From contig NZ_SMRO01000003.1 in NCBI RefSeq assembly GCF_004359985.1, forward strand, positions 1,148,496 to 1,212,495: a stretch of DNA of 64,000 nucleotides, in the 5' to 3' direction. Position 1 is the stretch's first letter; each line of letters opens with the position of its first letter. The translations under genes were made by a program, and so were the position numbers. This DNA is from Paraburkholderia flava (lineage in GTDB: Bacteria > Pseudomonadota > Gammaproteobacteria > Burkholderiales > Burkholderiaceae). The notes under the pieces are model-generated. The model saw nothing but the letters and a program-made list of their open reading frames with translations. It was not told the DNA's origin and did not search any database. Of the stretch, positions 61,101 through 64,000 are shown piece by piece.

Positions 61101-64000
61101 GCGCAGCATCTCGACGATTTCATCGCGACCTACCGGATCGCCGCGACCGACAAGGTGCTGCAATCGTCGACGATCAACTTCGACGTCGCACTGCACGAAC
61201 TGCTGCCCGCGCTGCTGTGCGGCGGTCAGGTCGAGATGCGCGGCCCGCAGTTGTGGGACCCGGAAACGACGAGCCGTCATCTGATCGACGAACGGGTGAC
61301 GTTCTCGCGGATTCCGACCGCGTACTGGCAGCAATGGCTGCGCGAACCGCCGCCGGCGGAATCGCTCGCCGCGCTGCGGCAGATCACCGTTGGCGGTGAA
61401 GGACTGCCCGGCGACGCGTTGCGTCAATGGCGCAGCGGACCGCTCGGTCATATCCGTCTCGACAACCTGTACGGGCCGACCGAAACGACGATCGCGTGCA
61501 TGTACCGCGAGACGCGCGCACAGGACGAGGAACAGGCGATCGTGTCGATCGGCGGCGCGTATCCGTCGCGCTCGGTACAGGTCTGCGATGCCGACGGTAA
61601 CGAAGCGCCGGTCGGCGCGCTCGGCGAACTGTGCATCGGCGGGCATACGCTTGCGCGCGGTTATCTCGACCGCGCTGCGCTGACAGCGGACCGCTTTATT
61701 CCGGATCCGCACGGACCGGCCGGCAGCCGGCTGTATCGCACCGGCGATCTGTGCCGCCGACGCGCGGACGGCAGCATCGATTTTCTGGGACGTCTCGATC
61801 AGCAGGTGAAACTGCGCGGCTACCGGATCGAACTCGGCGAGATCGAAGCGGTGTTGCGCGAAGCGCCCGGCGTGCAGGCGGCTGCGGTCGCGCTGCGCGG
61901 CGACGGCGATGCGAAGCGGCTGGTCGGCTACGTGGTGGGCGATGCCGACGATGCCGTTGTGCGTCGCGTGCTGCAAAGCCGTTTGCCGGGGTACATGGTG
62001 CCGTCGGCGCTTGTATGGCTCGAACGTCTGCCGGTGATGCAGAACGGCAAGGTCGATCGCGCGGCGTTGCCTGAGCCCGCGTTCGAAGCGGTGCGCGCGC
62101 ACGTCGCGCCGCGCACTGCGCTCGAAACGTCGCTACTCGCCATCTGGCAGACGGTGCTCGGCCGCGACGGTCTGAGCATGAGCGACAACTTCTTCGACGT
62201 CGGCGGCCACTCGCTGCTGATGATGCGGGTCGCGTCGCGTATCCGTCAGGAACTCGGTCACGATGTGTCGCTGCAGACGCTGTTCCTGCATCCGGTGCTG
62301 GCCGATCTCGCCACCGAACTTGCGCAGCAGCACGCACAAACCGTCGATGCGATCGTGCCGAGCGAGCGTAGCGCTCACAGCGTTCACGTTCCGTTGACGC
62401 ATGAACAGGAACGTCTGTGGTTCCTGTGGAAGCTCGAACCCGATAGCGCGGCTTATACGATCACGGGTGCCGTGAATCTCACCGGTACGCTCGACCGCCA
62501 GGCGGTGCGCGTGGCACTCGACGGCCTCGTTGCGCGCCACGGAAGTCTGCGTACGCGCTTCGTCGAACAGAATGCACAGCCGTCGCAAGTCATCGATGCG
62601 GCAGGCCGCTACGAATGGCGCGAGGAAACCGTCGGCGGTCGCGACGCACTCGATGCACGTCTGCGCGCGCTCTCGCGCGAACCGTTCGATCTCGAACACG
62701 GTCCGATGCTGCGCGTCGCGCTGCTGGATCATGCGGACGATCAGACCGTATTGCACTTCGCGATGCCGCACATCGTCTCCGATGCATGGTCGCAAGCGAT
62801 CCTGCTGCGCGAATTTTCGCAGCTGTATCGTGCAGCGTGCGGCGATGAAGCTGCATCGCTTGCTTCGCTGCCGATCCAGTACGCCGATTACGCGATATGG
62901 CAGCGCACCGACGCGAACATCGCCGCGCTCGACGCGCACTATGCGTACTGGCAACGCGAACTGGGCGGCGAACAGCCGCTGCTCGCACTGCCGGTCGACC
63001 GTGTGCGTCAGGGGGCGCGCGGTGACGCGGGGGCGAGCGTTGGACTCACGATCGATGCGACGCTTGCGCGCGCGCTCGATCAACGCGCCCGCGAACAGGG
63101 CGCGACGCGTTTCATGACGCTGCTCGCTGCATTCGGCACGGTGCTGCAAGGCTACAGCGGACAGCACGATGTGCGCGTCGGTGTGCCGGTTGCGGGCCGC
63201 GACCGGATGGAGACCGAAGCGCTGATCGGCTTCTTCGTGAACACGCTGGTGATCCGCATGACGACGCCACGCAGCGAGCCGTTCAGTGCGTTGCTCGGCG
63301 AAGTGCGCGAACGCATGATCGGCGCGCACGCCCATGTGCTTGCGCCATTCGCGAAGCTCGTCGAGCGTTTGCAGCCTCAGCGCAGCATCAGCCACACGCC
63401 GCTGTTCCAGGCGATGTTCAATTACAGCGCGCAGGGTCAAACGGAAATCGGGTTGCCTGGTGTTCAGGTCGAGATGCTTGCGGGCGGTGCGGGGACTGCG
63501 CAGTTCGACGTGTCGCTGCATGTTTCAGTCGATAACGACGGACTCAAGATCGCGCTGAACTATGCGACCGATATCTTCGAGCGCACGACGGCGATGCGTC
63601 TGCTCGACAGTTATGTCGCTGTGCTCGAACAGATCGCGCGGCAGCCGGAGGTGCGTGCACCGCTGCTCGCGAGTGCCGATGATGAGGCGCACGTTGCGCA
63701 ATGGAGCGCATCGCCATCGCGTTACGAGCCGTTTGCTGGTGTGCATGAGCTGTTCAGCCGTGAGGCGCTGCGTCATCCATCGGCAGTGGCGCTGGTGTAC
63801 GGCGAAGCAGTGTTGACGTACGCGGAACTGGAGTCACGTGCGAACCGTCTAGCGCATTTCCTGATCGGGCGGGGCGTAGGCCCCGAAGTGCGGGTCGGCA
63901 TCGGCGTAGAACGCTCGGTGGAGATGGTGGTGGGCCTGCTGGCGATCCTGAAGGCGGGTGGCGCGTACGTACCGCTAGACCCGGAGTACCCGGCCGAACG
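58176..64000 (+). CDS. YqcI/YcgG (GrbE/GntA-type) domain fused to multimodular NRPS; 3' end outside window
   Basis: At least 1,941 residues in one frame without a stop; ATG at 58176 or, with better-spaced GAGAG, 58182. Residues about 10-258 are a YqcI/YcgG domain: EYPCFFGTMAEKRGEM, FSFAGVQMFVV, RHSRNLGPGMVLLFQPR, YGDPGNLEWKQYFL. A Pro/Ala/Glu linker (259-354) leads to C1 (from RFPLSATQERLW; HHIVSDH at 482-488), A1 (YTSGSTGRPKG near 957; FDVALHE; YGPTETT), a carrier domain (DVGGHSLL, Ser1346), C2 (from about 1405; PHIVSDA at 1531) and the start of A2 (from about 1854). Family members such as GntA and GrbE are linked to guanidine N-hydroxylation. It likely builds a diazeniumdiolate siderophore. 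Confidence 0.88.
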   Translation, partial: MTMESGNAGVTNFDGFVAEDWKSRIIDGRATGAAVSPPAWLDASYATLREQVMHPEYPCFFGTMAEKRGEMFYAFVNGKDIRNLPATMQTFAELASLPQYRKNNIAVFFEPDATPLSHDDYHELFWHALQQLHNVDPDPEADQQPEPSHEDWEFSFAGVQMFVVCACPSFTTRHSRNLGPGMVLLFQPRSVFVDTITNKVIGREARNQVRKRLETWDDVSAHPDLGFYGDPGNLEWKQYFLSDENERAADRCPFLKRQARKSAAPVAAVREAVTAEPEPEPAGQARTSNMPTDKHSNPASATKATAAPAGDLLSVARTYASLPSDKRATFRARLRERGMSGEQLPIVAMHDRTQRFPLSATQERLWFLWQLDQEDASYNLSGALRLEGELHVDMLRAALDHVVNQHDILRTRFEEVDGIAVQIVGDAGYGWTEIDVAQRESLDAQLQALSLAPFDLVHGPVLRVALLRDAAGTSCVLHVAMHHIVSDHTSVQLLLEALTRAYAALCSGTALDAERPQIQYGDVAAWQKEWSSDEAGDPHLAYWTKELGGSQPALELPVARKRTGMRAARGARVSVTFDAARTKSLKQLAARHRTTSFTLLLSAYALLLARYSGQKDVRIGVPVAGRSRLETERVIGFFVNTLVIRADLAGAGSFGTLLARLHERVLDAHRHEALPFAQLVDALQPERSVGQTPLFQVMFNHTRAEPRTLDVAGLRISEYANDVPTARFDLVLNAVERGDELRLSFNYAADLFDEAIVAQMLDHYVEILAQVDTATDRPLAQIALSRDRSGEDAVRRTAFAPVGAQFSRRAATNPLAPALHCEGERIAYDELERWTNRIARRLNGLGVRADERIGLCVERSVALAAGVLGVLKSGAAFVPLDPAYPLERLAAMLDDAGIVRVLVDSTGSERLGELLRGREAIAIADERPTAAQSSTVIEDDAPFDTPIHPEQLAYVIYTSGSTGRPKGVAINHGTLAQHLDDFIATYRIAATDKVLQSSTINFDVALHELLPALLCGGQVEMRGPQLWDPETTSRHLIDERVTFSRIPTAYWQQWLREPPPAESLAALRQITVGGEGLPGDALRQWRSGPLGHIRLDNLYGPTETTIACMYRETRAQDEEQAIVSIGGAYPSRSVQVCDADGNEAPVGALGELCIGGHTLARGYLDRAALTADRFIPDPHGPAGSRLYRTGDLCRRRADGSIDFLGRLDQQVKLRGYRIELGEIEAVLREAPGVQAAAVALRGDGDAKRLVGYVVGDADDAVVRRVLQSRLPGYMVPSALVWLERLPVMQNGKVDRAALPEPAFEAVRAHVAPRTALETSLLAIWQTVLGRDGLSMSDNFFDVGGHSLLMMRVASRIRQELGHDVSLQTLFLHPVLADLATELAQQHAQTVDAIVPSERSAHSVHVPLTHEQERLWFLWKLEPDSAAYTITGAVNLTGTLDRQAVRVALDGLVARHGSLRTRFVEQNAQPSQVIDAAGRYEWREETVGGRDALDARLRALSREPFDLEHGPMLRVALLDHADDQTVLHFAMPHIVSDAWSQAILLREFSQLYRAACGDEAASLASLPIQYADYAIWQRTDANIAALDAHYAYWQRELGGEQPLLALPVDRVRQGARGDAGASVGLTIDATLARALDQRAREQGATRFMTLLAAFGTVLQGYSGQHDVRVGVPVAGRDRMETEALIGFFVNTLVIRMTTPRSEPFSALLGEVRERMIGAHAHVLAPFAKLVERLQPQRSISHTPLFQAMFNYSAQGQTEIGLPGVQVEMLAGGAGTAQFDVSLHVSVDNDGLKIALNYATDIFERTTAMRLLDSYVAVLEQIARQPEVRAPLLASADDEAHVAQWSASPSRYEPFAGVHELFSREALRHPSAVALVYGEAVLTYAELESRANRLAHFLIGRGVGPEVRVGIGVERSVEMVVGLLAILKAGGAYVPLDPEYPAE

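Overview
The window is high-GC DNA with dense, short-spaced genes. Its families are typical of Burkholderiaceae (Burkholderia, Paraburkholderia, Trinickia and relatives): a Burkholderia-type porin, many LysR/GntR/TetR/Lrp regulators, GlxA-type AraC regulators, CsbD and SYLF stress proteins, and a diazeniumdiolate-type siderophore locus. I saw no tRNA, rRNA, CRISPR array or insertion sequence. The species is inferred, not shown.

Layout. 1-1.8 kb is a lower-GC accessory stretch: a truncated hypothetical gene, a DUF6678-like gene and a P-loop kinase of the chloramphenicol phosphotransferase type. 1.8-6.7 kb holds rhlE, two secreted unknowns, a DJ-1/PfpI protein and a porin. 6.8-15.6 kb is a catabolic island: a five-gene translationally coupled operon (Ntn-hydrolase acyltransferase, solute-binding protein, two DppBC permeases, a double ATPase). 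It lies divergent to an omega-amino-acid aminotransferase and a GntR regulator with two winged helices. 16.0-21.2 kb is nucleoside uptake and salvage (nupC-deoA-deoB-cdd plus a HAD phosphatase), closed by a strong terminator. 21.6-26.4 kb is a CUT2 sugar ABC transporter (ytfQRT-yjfF-like).

26.7-54.7 kb is a mosaic of regulators each facing a target: LysR/atypical SDR, TetR/metallo-hydrolase, Lrp/pyruvate-dehydrogenase-like E1 (mdeR/mdeB-like), GlxA/SDR, MerR/methyltransferase, DeoR/Nudix. It also holds two MFS exporters, an amidohydrolase, a sulfotransferase-like/acetyltransferase pair and envelope proteins. Two very small genes are proposed: a 33-residue membrane protein and a 48-residue lipoprotein.

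55.0-64.0 kb is the most interesting part. A sigma-70 promoter and a Fur-like box precede an MbtH protein, a type II thioesterase, an SznF/GrbD-like protein (helical oxygenase region plus C-terminal cupin) and a giant ORF running off the window. That ORF begins with a YqcI/YcgG (GrbE/GntA-type) domain fused in frame to a C-A-PCP-C-A... nonribosomal peptide synthetase. GrbD and GrbE homologues make the N-nitroso-hydroxylamine amino acid graminine in gramibactin-type siderophores. I therefore infer an iron-regulated diazeniumdiolate siderophore locus in which the putative guanidine N-hydroxylase is physically attached to the assembly line.
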